Shown one piece after another: positions 46,106 to 55,639 of a stretch of DNA of 64,000 nucleotides; position 1 is the stretch's first letter, and the number at the start of each line of letters is the position of its first letter. The position numbers and the translations under genes were made by a program. The notes under the pieces were generated by a model, which saw nothing but the letters and a program-made list of their open reading frames with translations, had not been told where the DNA came from and did no database searches. The stretch is from Plasmopara viticola (lineage: Eukaryota > Oomycota > Peronosporomycetes > Peronosporales > Peronosporaceae), in contig MBPM02000017.1 in NCBI GenBank assembly GCA_001695595.3, positions 186,001 through 250,000 on the forward strand, in the 5' to 3' direction.

Positions 46106-49100
46106 TTAGCCCACCTTATTAGGATTGGCGTGGGGCGCTTTTAGCAGTGCTGGTGCGTGTGGGGGTACAAGTAGCCGACGAAGGTCCTCAGATGTGGCCT
46201 GAGTGGTGTCACCATGGGTTTCCCAAACCCTGGAAGCAATCAGCAAGCTGGAAATGGCCCCACCACTGCCTGGATTGGAAGACAATACCGAGAGAAACCG
46301 TGCCGCATACTGCTTAGTCGTCGTGCTCTCACCAACCTTGGACTTTGGCACAAGTGTAGAGAGCAAATTAAGCAACGCTGCAGCTAGTTGTGAGCTCACT
46401 GCAGCCTTGGCAAACTCTGTGGCAGCCTGTGTATGCCTTTTAAGAGGAATCATGTGCAAACACAGCAGCAGCTGCATCTCGGTCGAGTCGCCTAGCCACA
46501 CGTGCGGAAGCAGATTAGATAGACTAGTAGGGTCCATTCCCTTGACAAGGTTGTCGATGCAGGCAGGAATTAAGCACAGATTTCCAAGCAGCTGTAAAGT
46601 CACACGAGCCAGTTGACCCTCAGTCGAAGCTTCCGTTCGCGCCAAGTTCTTGTACACGACCTGAAATGCACTCTTAATAAATGGTAGCACGACCGTCGCT
46701 AAAGGATCGACACACCTGCCACTGAACGATAGCATGTGTACGCACTCCATGCAACGAAGCAACAAGAGCGGTGCATTCGAAAAAGAAAATCCTTGAGGTT
46801 GCGTTTCGTGGTCCAGTACAAATAACAGCGTCTGTAGCCCATCTGCTTGCACAATCTGGACGTCCATATCGGGCGTGTACTGCAATAAATTCCTAATCGC
46901 CGTAGCGATAGGCAACAGCCGATAAAGCAACACACTTTCCAGTGCCTGAGGTTTTGCGCGAATCCCTGATATATCGTAAGACAGCGCTGCTAGCAGACCG
47001 TGCATTACATGTCCGCTAACAGAGCGATTCTCTAGCTCTGCCGCGGCTGCAGCAGCAGCTTGAATTTCTTTCTTGGTTGTTGGCCTGGATTTGTACATTC
47101 CGGCACGATTCCCATTGCTATTCACTGTTCCCGCAATCTGTGCAACAATGCCATTTTTTGGGTTCTCGTTGAAAAAGTTGACGTAAATGCCCGCTACACA
47201 CAATTCTTCCTTTTGTGCCGTGTACATGAAATGGTGCGGCAGTTCAAACACCTTGTGGTCCTCCCCGTCACTCTGACTTAAATCCGTATGAAATTGAATT
47301 GCTCGACGAGCAAGACTCACCAACTCCTTCCGCATGCGATCAGTCCACATTACGTGCGGCTCGCGAACTTCTGACACCAGCACATCCAGCATCTTGATAG
47401 CTCCCGCTCGTCGCAAGATATTGACTATTGGGCGCGTAAAAACCTGTTCAATTGTAGTTTGCATTCGTCGGACAAGCACAGCGATCGTCTTTTCCCTTGC
47501 GTTGGCGTCCAAAATTCGACCCAGTGCTTTTGCCGCGTTGATGCTTATGCGCTGCATGTCTCCATCCCTATCTTCTTCGTCTGATTTGTAGTAAAACAGC
47601 AGAAGCGTCAAGTACCAAAGGATTCCGTGCTCCGCTAATTGCAGCAACAACACTTCAGCGACTTCCCCAGTACTTGCAGCCATTCCATACACAACTTGGA
47701 GAGACAAATATGTAGCCAGCTGATCACATTCTTGCAAAAGGTAGTAAGTTAAGCAAGGCAACAAATCGATTGACTGCGCAGCTGCTGACACTCGTCCACT
47801 GGGCTGATTCAAAACATTTACCAAAGCTTCCAACACATAATGTGTCATCACATTCGGTGAGCACCCGTCGATCGAACTCAATACTTCCTGGTTGTGAAAA
47901 AGTAGTTGTAGTGAGTTGCAAAGCACGCGAATACCTAAAATAGAGCTACACTCATGAGCATTTTCATCCGAAATCCCAACGGCTAAATTGATCACACGTA
48001 TGGCGCTTGCAAACGCCTTGACGAAGGCGGATTTTGTCGTTATAGCGCTTGAGACATCATAAATCGTCTTGGTTGATCCGACGCGGTTGTCATTCAGCTC
48101 TGTTATGCACCGCTCTAGTGCTTCCAGAAGATATGACAGATCTTGCAGCTTAGTAATGTTTGGATGGTCGGGAAAACGACGTAGCAGCAGCGCAGTGGCA
48201 TCAAGCAACTCTACTGCGTCGAGCACTGAGAGAAGCTTGGTAGATTGGCCTTCACTGGCTTGTGCTCCGCGGGATGTCAACAGCAGTCCTGGGTGCACCC
48301 AGCGGCGAATTGAATCCAATAACGAGCGCAAGAATGCAGCTTCCTCATTTATTGGCCAACTAGGAAAGTTTTTTTCATCAAGAAGGTTGTGCAAATAGTA
48401 TTGATAACATTGTAGTGCGTGGACTTCTTTTGGGTACTGAATCAATGCGATACAAGCCTTGTGCTCCGAGCCCTCTTTTTCTGAGATGTAGAAAATTCCA
48501 TTGTCATCGGTGTGAAGTTCCATGAATTTTTCAATGTACGACACCATTTGGTTGTGCATTTTTGCATTCCAAACCACTTCAGGGTTGTTCGCGTCCGAGA
48601 AAAGCGCAGTGGCAAATCGCCTTGGTCCATGGCGCAACAGCTGAGCAATCATTGAAACAGGCAAGACTCGCACCAGCCAACTTTTTAAACAAATTCGAGT
48701 CAATGGGTCAGGAGAAAACACGCCTTTCTTATTCTCTACCTTTTGCTTGTCATCAATTACATGCAAAAAGTCGAGGCCTGATTGCCTCAAATGAATTTGA
48801 GAGATAAGACGCGCAGCGACTGACATTTCTTCCACGTCCTGTGAGAAACGAAGCAAGTAGTAAAATATACCAGAAGCGTGAAGATTTGGGATAATTGCTT
48901 CATTGTGCCGAACAAGAAGTCGAATCAAGCCGAGACACTTTTTAAACACGATGCGATTCGGGCACTCTAATAACCCCACTAATAATCGCAGGGTTTGGTC
49001 TTCACATAATCGCCGTTTTATAGAGCTAATCGGACTGACGCCAGAGCCTTCGAAATGCGTCAGCCGTCCGTACTTTGGGAAGCGGATATCCTGATGTATA

Positions 49101-52100
49101 TGTCCTTCTTCTTCCGCAGTGTGACAATCAATAAGACGACTTAGCACACTCAGGCACGTCTGCATTATCATAGAGACACTCATTGCGCCACAATGTTCTG
49201 CAACGACTGTCACGCGACTAGGCTCCTCCTCAGACATCCTCTCATCATCGCGATTTGCAAATGTCGGTGAGGTTGAATGGTTCGAATTTATCGAGCTTTC
49301 TGCACTCGAGTCTTCCAAAGCATCGATCATTCTCTTTGCTACATCAACTTCCTCTTCATAGTTTTCATCATTCTCTTCGTAATCGCCCATGTCATCAGCG
49401 TACTCTCCGTCATCCTCGACATTAGCACCATCATTTTCTTCTTCAGATGCTTCCAACTCCGCTTGCACGTCAGCCGCAGGCTCTACACTATACTCTTTCT
49501 CTGAATCATTGGGTCCTTGTGAAATGACCAGCGGTTTCACTTCATAAATTAAATCTAATACCATCGTCACGTTATCTTCTTCACGTAAAAAGCGCGACAC
49601 ATTCAAAGCGCTTGAGAGAACACGGTCCAGGAATAGCATAATGTTACCACGCACAACTAGCGGCCACCGGCGGTCCTCGCCATCCTTGTTTATTATCATG
49701 CTCACGCGTAAAAAGTGGTTGAGAAAAACCAGCGATCCCAACTCACTAAAATGACGTTCGTACAACTGAATCATCACTTTTAGAACCAGCAAGCGAATTT
49801 CAGACTGTTTGTCATTGCCTAGCAAATTCGCTGATGACACATGTTCGCTCTTTTGGACATTCTTAGTGTAAATGCTTCGATTTTCACCTAGCAGGCGGTA
49901 ATACAAAAGCGTCATGAACTTCTCCACACACTCGATGTCTTCTACCAGCACCCCACGATCGTCCAAGATGTTGGCAAGGTAATATGGACCTACCTTCACT
50001 TCGCTCTGCAGACACTCGTAGTCGATCTGAAACTCATTAGAGTTCCACGCTACGAACCATCGCGGCATATTCTTGGCACTTCTCTTTTTTTTCTTTACCA
50101 AAGCAGCATGGCGAAGGTCTTCATGTAGACTAGTTGGATCTCCCTGTTTCAGCTCAGCATTACCATTAGGGCGTATGATACTATTCGATCGAGAAACAGA
50201 CCCATTCTCATCAGAGTAGTTATTATCGCTGTCGTAATTGTCACCATCCAACCCGTCGTCACTCTCAACATCATCAGACGTATCAGGGTTGAAAAGAAAG
50301 GAAAGCGGCATGAATCTGGCGAAGCGATTTGATGAAGAAATGGTGCCTTTCTTAATTTCAACAGCAAGACGACTTTCTGAACCGTGCTGTAAAAATTCAA
50401 AAAGAAACGGGGCAAAATTTCCATGCTGTGTGTCGTTTCGAAAATGATTTGCTTGGCAAGCGTCCCATTCAATATCAGTATGATCTGTTGCGAGCGGGTC
50501 TGTGTAAAGGTAGCCCAAATACTTCAGTCTATTTAAATCGAGCTCGCTTATTTCTGCTTGAAGCTTACAAGTTAGCTCCTCGACAGCATGAGGTCCCCAC
50601 ACAAGATCCTTGGTCGCATAGATTTTTCCCAATCGATCAAAGAATTCGGGCAAAAGCACGGCGTGCTTCACATTACGCGCCAAACGGGAACGCGTATTGA
50701 TCCCGTAACTTACTTTGCTGCGTCCACTATCCGCAGTGTTGGCATTGTCACTTCTGCCTCCAACCTTATGCGAACTGCCAACATGTTTGCTGTAAAGCTC
50801 AAAATTTGCAGTTGGGAGACGTCTCCCAAACTCATCATATTCCACCTGACTGGCTTTCTGATCATCCAACAACGAGTGCGGAAACACATTTCGAATCACA
50901 AATGAAGAGCGGGGGTTTTCGTGAGTAAGAAGTGCCACCAACTGGGACGAAATTCGACGTTGAGCTTTGTCTTGTGTATACAGTGCCAAGTAAAGCTGCC
51001 AAATAAGAGCTCCATGCTTCCGTGCAAAGTCTTGAATTAGCTCAACAAGTTCGGTTGGCTGCTCTAATATGTGCACCTTTACCAAAATTGATGAACATTT
51101 TGTGATTGAAAAACTCAACGACCGATTAAATAAAAACAAGGCATGATGACGGGAGAAGTCGTCAACTTTCATTGCTCGCAATAAATCTCTTGCCACTCTT
51201 TCCGGGGTTGCGTTTTTTCCACTAGACAAGCAAACTTCGAGTGTTTGCAAGACCATGACGAGGACAAGATAATCCAATCCTAGTTGAGAGTATGCCTGCG
51301 CATTCGCCATACTACGCTCAGTATTAGACATTGCCGCCAGTGATCCGTAAATCGGTCCGGCCTTCGTAAATGTTGTATTTTGTAACGGTACGCGGCCCAC
51401 ACGATTTGTCTTGGACAGTTCGAATGCGCGAGCTACATATATTCTGCTATGATACTTTGAAAATATTGCTCGACGATTGGCCGTTTCGGATTTAAGGCTG
51501 CGCGTGTCTGAGTAGTTTACCACCATGTACCTTATCACACACGCCGCAGCGAAGCTGACCTCCTCCATTGGAGAATGAAGTAATTCCATTATCACCTCAA
51601 TGCTGTTCTTATAGTGTGAGCTTGGAATTTCTTCAAAGACTCCACGAGTACAAAGTAGTCGCTGTATTGCCAGCAGTAGTTCCACCTGAAACTCTGTTGT
51701 TGGAATTGGTGCATCCGTATTTGACGGGCTGTTAAGCTGAGCCACCGAGTACTCTTTAAAGTTCTCAAGAATCTTCATCAGACTCGCAAATGCGCGCCGG
51801 TCACGTTGACGTAAGCCTCCCAGCGGAATGTTGCGATTAAATTGAACTAATTGGTGATAGACTAGTGACATGCTATTGTTCGAGACAAGATTTGGAATGA
51901 AGCTCAGATTAACCAGCTTGCGCAGCAAAATATCCTCCCATTCAGGGTGGACTTCCGTGCCCCAAGTGCCTTCCTTACATGCAATTTTCGTCTCCTCCGT
52001 TGACCATGGCACGTGTAGCTTGTTCATGCGGCACATTTCGATCATGTTGCTTATAAAAAGACTTCGTGCCTCCTTAGGACTGAGCAAGGTTGTAGACCCA

Positions 52101-53599
52101 GCAACTTTCAGCCACCCCGGAACGTCAATATCTCCAGCAATATTTCCAATCTGCTGGCGAAGTTCATGCTCATGCTGTGACGTCACCTGTGTCATGCCGA
52201 GGCTGACTTCCTTATCGCGTCTGCTTACTACTGAGCTCAAACAAATGTACCGACGAGTCAGCCCGTGCTTCAACTCGAGTGCGAATTTCCCACTCAACCC
52301 CTCAGAACAATCGCTATCTATGTCGCCTTGAGATGAAGACACTGATGGGTATATCACAACATTAAAAATATCGTTCAGGGAATGACTCGCTAAGGTTTTC
52401 CGCGTCACAGGGTCTCGCTCGATGATAGCTAGAGCAGTCAGACCCAGCAAACGTAGCTGCAGCTTGTCTTCTTTATTCTTACTAATTTTTAACACAGGCA
52501 TTTCGAAGGTTACCGGTTGAGGGATATCTCTTGTCGAAGTCAGTGCATCAAACTCACAAGAGTCCGAAACTTCCTCCACAAACAATGACACACTAAGCCA
52601 AGAGCGCAAATTGTTTGCAATCGCCTGGATAAATGGCTCTCGACTGTCGGACCAGTATCGATGGACTCGATTATTTTCGAAATACAGCACCAACTCATTC
52701 GAATTTGTATTCACCCGCTGGATCTTGACAATATCAATCAATAAAATCGAGGACAACGTCGTGCGTGATTCCGGATCGAGTCGGTCCAAGCTGGCGGCAC
52801 GTACAGCCAGCAGCACATCTACTTTTACAGGGTGAATGGCAATACTGCGTGTCGTACTCAGCTTCGACATTGTAAATGTCTTCCCACAGAGTTGGAACAA
52901 ACTGTCAAAGTACATACCTTTACCAAAGAAGTTATTGTTGCTGCCTCCAGCTCCTACAGACCCTCCCGAGCTTTCAGCCCAGCTGTTATCACTTACGCTT
53001 GCTCCAACCGCGCTCAAGGCGTCTGCAGTAGCAGCGTCGATCTTGTCTTTTCGGATTGATGACTCCCGCTCTCTAAGCTGGTAGTAGGCTGACAGAAGCT
53101 GCTGTCTGCATCTACACGTGTAAGTTTCTTTTAGGCTTTTTCCAATGAAAATGGTAAAAGCGCGGTCGGCATTGTGACTGCCACTATCTGAAGCGATAGT
53201 GATCTCCTTGATGTTGTCAAAAGCGTAGCGCTCTTTCACTTCGTCCGAGTATGGGTCTACTATGGTTAAGTGGTTGCTGCTAAGCACCAGGAGCCGCTTG
53301 GCCGAGCGTAGAAACCCTACGCGGGTAACAAAAAATCGTGCAGCATAGATGACGCCCGCATAGCGATTGATAGGCACTTTACAACTATCCATTTCGTCGT
53401 CGTTTTCGTCTTCGTCGTCATCAACCGGGAGTGCGCTGCAGAAGGAGCTAGCGCGCGGCTCAATTTCAAAGCCTGTGGTCTCTGGTCCACGCGGCACAAA
53501 GCGCTCATCTAGAGACACAATACTGCGACCAAATACTAGCGGATCCAACTCTAGCTTGAGCTGCTGTAGCACCGCATCGTCGTCGCGGAGTTGCGCCAT
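46106..53599 (-). CDS. RME-8/DNAJC13/GRV2 homologue lacking the J domain
   Basis: A single 2497-residue exon. The N-terminus has the RME-8 lipid-binding, PH-like region (YAGVIYAARFFVTRVGFLRS, then LLVLSSNHLTIVDPYSDEV). The rest is mostly helical armadillo-like repeats with IWN-type repeats (LVWGPHAVEELTCKL; VVWNAKMHNQMVSYI; VMWTDRMRKELVSLA). FVAWNSNEFQIDYECLQSEV then KVGPYYLANILDD, and HGILWYLTLLLFYY, match DNAJC13 landmarks. An acidic low-complexity tract lies near 49.3-49.5 kb. RME-8 works on early endosomes with retromer and clathrin-uncoating Hsc70. Where family members carry the DnaJ domain, after the NFPSWP-type motif (residue about 1743, near 48370), this protein runs directly into a short linker and the next helices. 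No HPD motif is present. Confidence 0.85.
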   Translation of the reverse strand: MAQLRDDDAVLQQLKLELDPLVFGRSIVSLDERFVPRGPETTGFEIEPRASSFCSALPVDDDEDENDDEMDSCKVPINRYAGVIYAARFFVTRVGFLRSAKRLLVLSSNHLTIVDPYSDEVKERYAFDNIKEITIASDSGSHNADRAFTIFIGKSLKETYTCRCRQQLLSAYYQLRERESSIRKDKIDAATADALSAVGASVSDNSWAESSGGSVGAGGSNNNFFGKGMYFDSLFQLCGKTFTMSKLSTTRSIAIHPVKVDVLLAVRAASLDRLDPESRTTLSSILLIDIVKIQRVNTNSNELVLYFENNRVHRYWSDSREPFIQAIANNLRSWLSVSLFVEEVSDSCEFDALTSTRDIPQPVTFEMPVLKISKNKEDKLQLRLLGLTALAIIERDPVTRKTLASHSLNDIFNVVIYPSVSSSQGDIDSDCSEGLSGKFALELKHGLTRRYICLSSVVSRRDKEVSLGMTQVTSQHEHELRQQIGNIAGDIDVPGWLKVAGSTTLLSPKEARSLFISNMIEMCRMNKLHVPWSTEETKIACKEGTWGTEVHPEWEDILLRKLVNLSFIPNLVSNNSMSLVYHQLVQFNRNIPLGGLRQRDRRAFASLMKILENFKEYSVAQLNSPSNTDAPIPTTEFQVELLLAIQRLLCTRGVFEEIPSSHYKNSIEVIMELLHSPMEEVSFAAACVIRYMVVNYSDTRSLKSETANRRAIFSKYHSRIYVARAFELSKTNRVGRVPLQNTTFTKAGPIYGSLAAMSNTERSMANAQAYSQLGLDYLVLVMVLQTLEVCLSSGKNATPERVARDLLRAMKVDDFSRHHALFLFNRSLSFSITKCSSILVKVHILEQPTELVELIQDFARKHGALIWQLYLALYTQDKAQRRISSQLVALLTHENPRSSFVIRNVFPHSLLDDQKASQVEYDEFGRRLPTANFELYSKHVGSSHKVGGRSDNANTADSGRSKVSYGINTRSRLARNVKHAVLLPEFFDRLGKIYATKDLVWGPHAVEELTCKLQAEISELDLNRLKYLGYLYTDPLATDHTDIEWDACQANHFRNDTQHGNFAPFLFEFLQHGSESRLAVEIKKGTISSSNRFARFMPLSFLFNPDTSDDVESDDGLDGDNYDSDNNYSDENGSVSRSNSIIRPNGNAELKQGDPTSLHEDLRHAALVKKKKRSAKNMPRWFVAWNSNEFQIDYECLQSEVKVGPYYLANILDDRGVLVEDIECVEKFMTLLYYRLLGENRSIYTKNVQKSEHVSSANLLGNDKQSEIRLLVLKVMIQLYERHFSELGSLVFLNHFLRVSMIINKDGEDRRWPLVVRGNIMLFLDRVLSSALNVSRFLREEDNVTMVLDLIYEVKPLVISQGPNDSEKEYSVEPAADVQAELEASEEENDGANVEDDGEYADDMGDYEENDENYEEEVDVAKRMIDALEDSSAESSINSNHSTSPTFANRDDERMSEEEPSRVTVVAEHCGAMSVSMIMQTCLSVLSRLIDCHTAEEEGHIHQDIRFPKYGRLTHFEGSGVSPISSIKRRLCEDQTLRLLVGLLECPNRIVFKKCLGLIRLLVRHNEAIIPNLHASGIFYYLLRFSQDVEEMSVAARLISQIHLRQSGLDFLHVIDDKQKVENKKGVFSPDPLTRICLKSWLVRVLPVSMIAQLLRHGPRRFATALFSDANNPEVVWNAKMHNQMVSYIEKFMELHTDDNGIFYISEKEGSEHKACIALIQYPKEVHALQCYQYYLHNLLDEKNFPSWPINEEAAFLRSLLDSIRRWVHPGLLLTSRGAQASEGQSTKLLSVLDAVELLDATALLLRRFPDHPNITKLQDLSYLLEALERCITELNDNRVGSTKTIYDVSSAITTKSAFVKAFASAIRVINLAVGISDENAHECSSILGIRVLCNSLQLLFHNQEVLSSIDGCSPNVMTHYVLEALVNVLNQPSGRVSAAAQSIDLLPCLTYYLLQECDQLATYLSLQVVYGMAASTGEVAEVLLLQLAEHGILWYLTLLLFYYKSDEEDRDGDMQRISINAAKALGRILDANAREKTIAVLVRRMQTTIEQVFTRPIVNILRRAGAIKMLDVLVSEVREPHVMWTDRMRKELVSLARRAIQFHTDLSQSDGEDHKVFELPHHFMYTAQKEELCVAGIYVNFFNENPKNGIVAQIAGTVNSNGNRAGMYKSRPTTKKEIQAAAAAAAELENRSVSGHVMHGLLAALSYDISGIRAKPQALESVLLYRLLPIATAIRNLLQYTPDMDVQIVQADGLQTLLFVLDHETQPQGFSFSNAPLLLLRCMECVHMLSFSGRCVDPLATVVLPFIKSAFQVVYKNLARTEASTEGQLARVTLQLLGNLCLIPACIDNLVKGMDPTSLSNLLPHVWLGDSTEMQLLLCLHMIPLKRHTQAATEFAKAAVSSQLAAALLNLLSTLVPKSKVGESTTTKQYAARFLSVLSSNPGSGGAISSLLIASRVWETHGDTTQATSEDLRRLLVPPHAPALLKAPHANPNKVG

Positions 53600-53754
53600 G
53601 GATATGACCGACTTGAAGGGAGAAGGCTATCCGATTTTTCTTATGTCAGTAATCGGAGTAAATGGAGCGGCTATTAAGGGTAATGAGAATATAGTTGATG
53701 ATACAAAGCGATCTATTTCGCTGGATCGCATTATCTATAAAGCACATTGGGTAA

Positions 53755-54905
53755 TGTAATGTATTACGTTATCGCGTTGCCAAGTTATGCACGTGCTAGG
53801 CTCAGTCTGGCTAGTCCACGGCATAAAGTGGTGTCCGCATACGTCGGGTCTCGTTCGGCGGGCAGTGCATCCAGCACCGAGGTCGTGAGGGTCTTCCATT
53901 TCTTTCGGTCTTGTGCAAGGGTACGTGCCACTTCGAGGTCTTGTGCTATCAGGAGTCGAGAGCCGGAGCCACGGGAAACAAGGTTGTGGTCGAGTGTTGA
54001 GGGGAGCGTGGTGCGGGGACGTCCGCGCCAATTTGCTGCGGTGGAGAAGAAGTAGGCACGCATCTGGAGGTTAGCTGGAATGTCGGGATTGCGGCGAAGT
54101 ACATGGCCAAACAGGCGCCAGCGAGCTTGTGTCAGTCGTAGTCTCAGCGGCCGCTCATCACAGAGGTCGTAGAGTCTTGCATTCGAAATGTGTCGGGGTA
54201 GCGATAGCCAAGAGCGTAGCGAAGCTGGCGGCGATGGAAACTCTCGAGGCCGTGGAGCTCTGACTTGGTAAGAGCCCAGGTGGCGCAGTTGTACAGCAGA
54301 ATCGGTAGAACGTAGGTGTTGTACAATCGAATGCGGGTCTTGGGTGAGATAAGCGTGGGGCGGAGCCAGACGGACCAGAGGCGGTGGAGCGCGAGGGTGG
54401 CCAGGGACTTGCGTCAATAAGATCTTTAATATCGCCGAGGAGTGTTCCGAGCTTCTAAGTGTGGCGCCAGGTTTCTTCTCGGGATCGGGCGTGTCGAGTG
54501 GCGCCCGACGGGTTGCAGTGGCGGCGGATTTCGGTGACTTCGGTCTTGGCTTCGTTTTTTTTTTTTTTTAGGGTTAGAAGGAAGTCATCAATGCGGTGCT
54601 CACCTCTATCGTAGATCTTGGTTTCTCGGAGGCCAAGGATATCGACGCGGTAGCGCCGGAGATCTTCGGGGAGTGTTCCGTGCTTCTTGCGCTTCGAACC
54701 TAGATAATTCACATTAAAGGAGCCAATCCGGATGCGGTTGGCGCGGTTAAGTGCGTGAAAGGGGGTTTGGCTTGGTGCTGGAGACCGTCGCGTCGAGGGT
54801 GAGACTCGTTAGAGACCTGCAGATGCCCGAGAGCACCTGCCCGAAGCGCGCGAGCATTTAGCCCCCGCGCTTGGAAGGAGGGCGTCACCCCAACCTTTTC
54901 CGAAA
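53755..54905 (-). mobile_element. Internally deleted LINE (non-LTR retrotransposon), copy D
   Basis: 1151 bp flanked by an exact 16-bp duplication AAAGCACATTGGGTAA (53739-53754 and 54906-54921). On the minus strand the 5' part encodes an apurinic-type endonuclease start (NVNYLGSKRKKHGTLPEDLR then RYRVDILGLRETKI, with the catalytic-Glu ETK motif). The rest jumps to a reverse-transcriptase C-terminus (LYNTYVLPILLYNCATWALT then KSELHGLESFHRRQLR; RWRLFGHVLRRNPDIP). The whole central RT palm is missing. The 3' end carries the ATAATGTAATA-like tail. It sits 156 bp upstream of the RME-8 start codon, in the shared intergenic region with the P5A ATPase. Confidence 0.88.
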
Positions 54906-54921
54906 AAAGCACATTGGGTAA

Positions 54922-55639
54922 GGAAAAATATTGCTACATCGGATTTGTCGAAACAAATTGCTGATTATCTACCAATCTTATCTCAGAGCGTGCCAGCCAT
55001 CCGTTGCTGAGAAATGATAATGTTGAACAGGCTCATTTCTGCTTTGCTGTGAACAGCGCGCTATCATTTTTTTGTCACTTGTCGCTATGCCGATGACGAT
55101 ATTGCACCAACGGACCAATTCATGTCGATTGCAATTATTTCGGGTACCAACTGAGGCTTCGCTACTCAACAACTCAACATTAGACACGTCGCGTTGAGAT
55201 GAAACCTTTGTATAATTTAATATGTACTTTAGAGTTGATAAGTTTCTGCTGATGCTACTGAAACAAGCGTATGTCTGACTTTTGTGAGGACAACATTCTT
55301 GTACTGAAGAAAACAACTCTTTGTCATACAATGACATTTTCAAACATTTATATCTTCTCGCGGTGCTTACCTCTACTAAGCTCGAATGATGATTATTTAT
55401 CTGGTTACCGAATCCGCAAGATTGCGAGGTGACGAAACATTACATAAGACTACGATGATCTGACGCAGCACTTTTAAATTCGAAGAAGGAATATATATTA
55501 ATTATCATTTATTCATCGCATCAAATCTAAGCTCACAATTGTAAGGCAAGGCCGTTTGTTAGAACTTTGAGTGATGAATCCGTATCAACTATTGTCAAAT
55601 TGATATCAAAATCGCATCTAAAAGCCAACGCTTCAAACA
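54922..55639. other. Spacer upstream of the P5A ATPase
   Basis: No gene seen. This is the remaining divergent promoter region between RME-8 and the ATPase; no specific element assigned. Confidence 0.4.
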
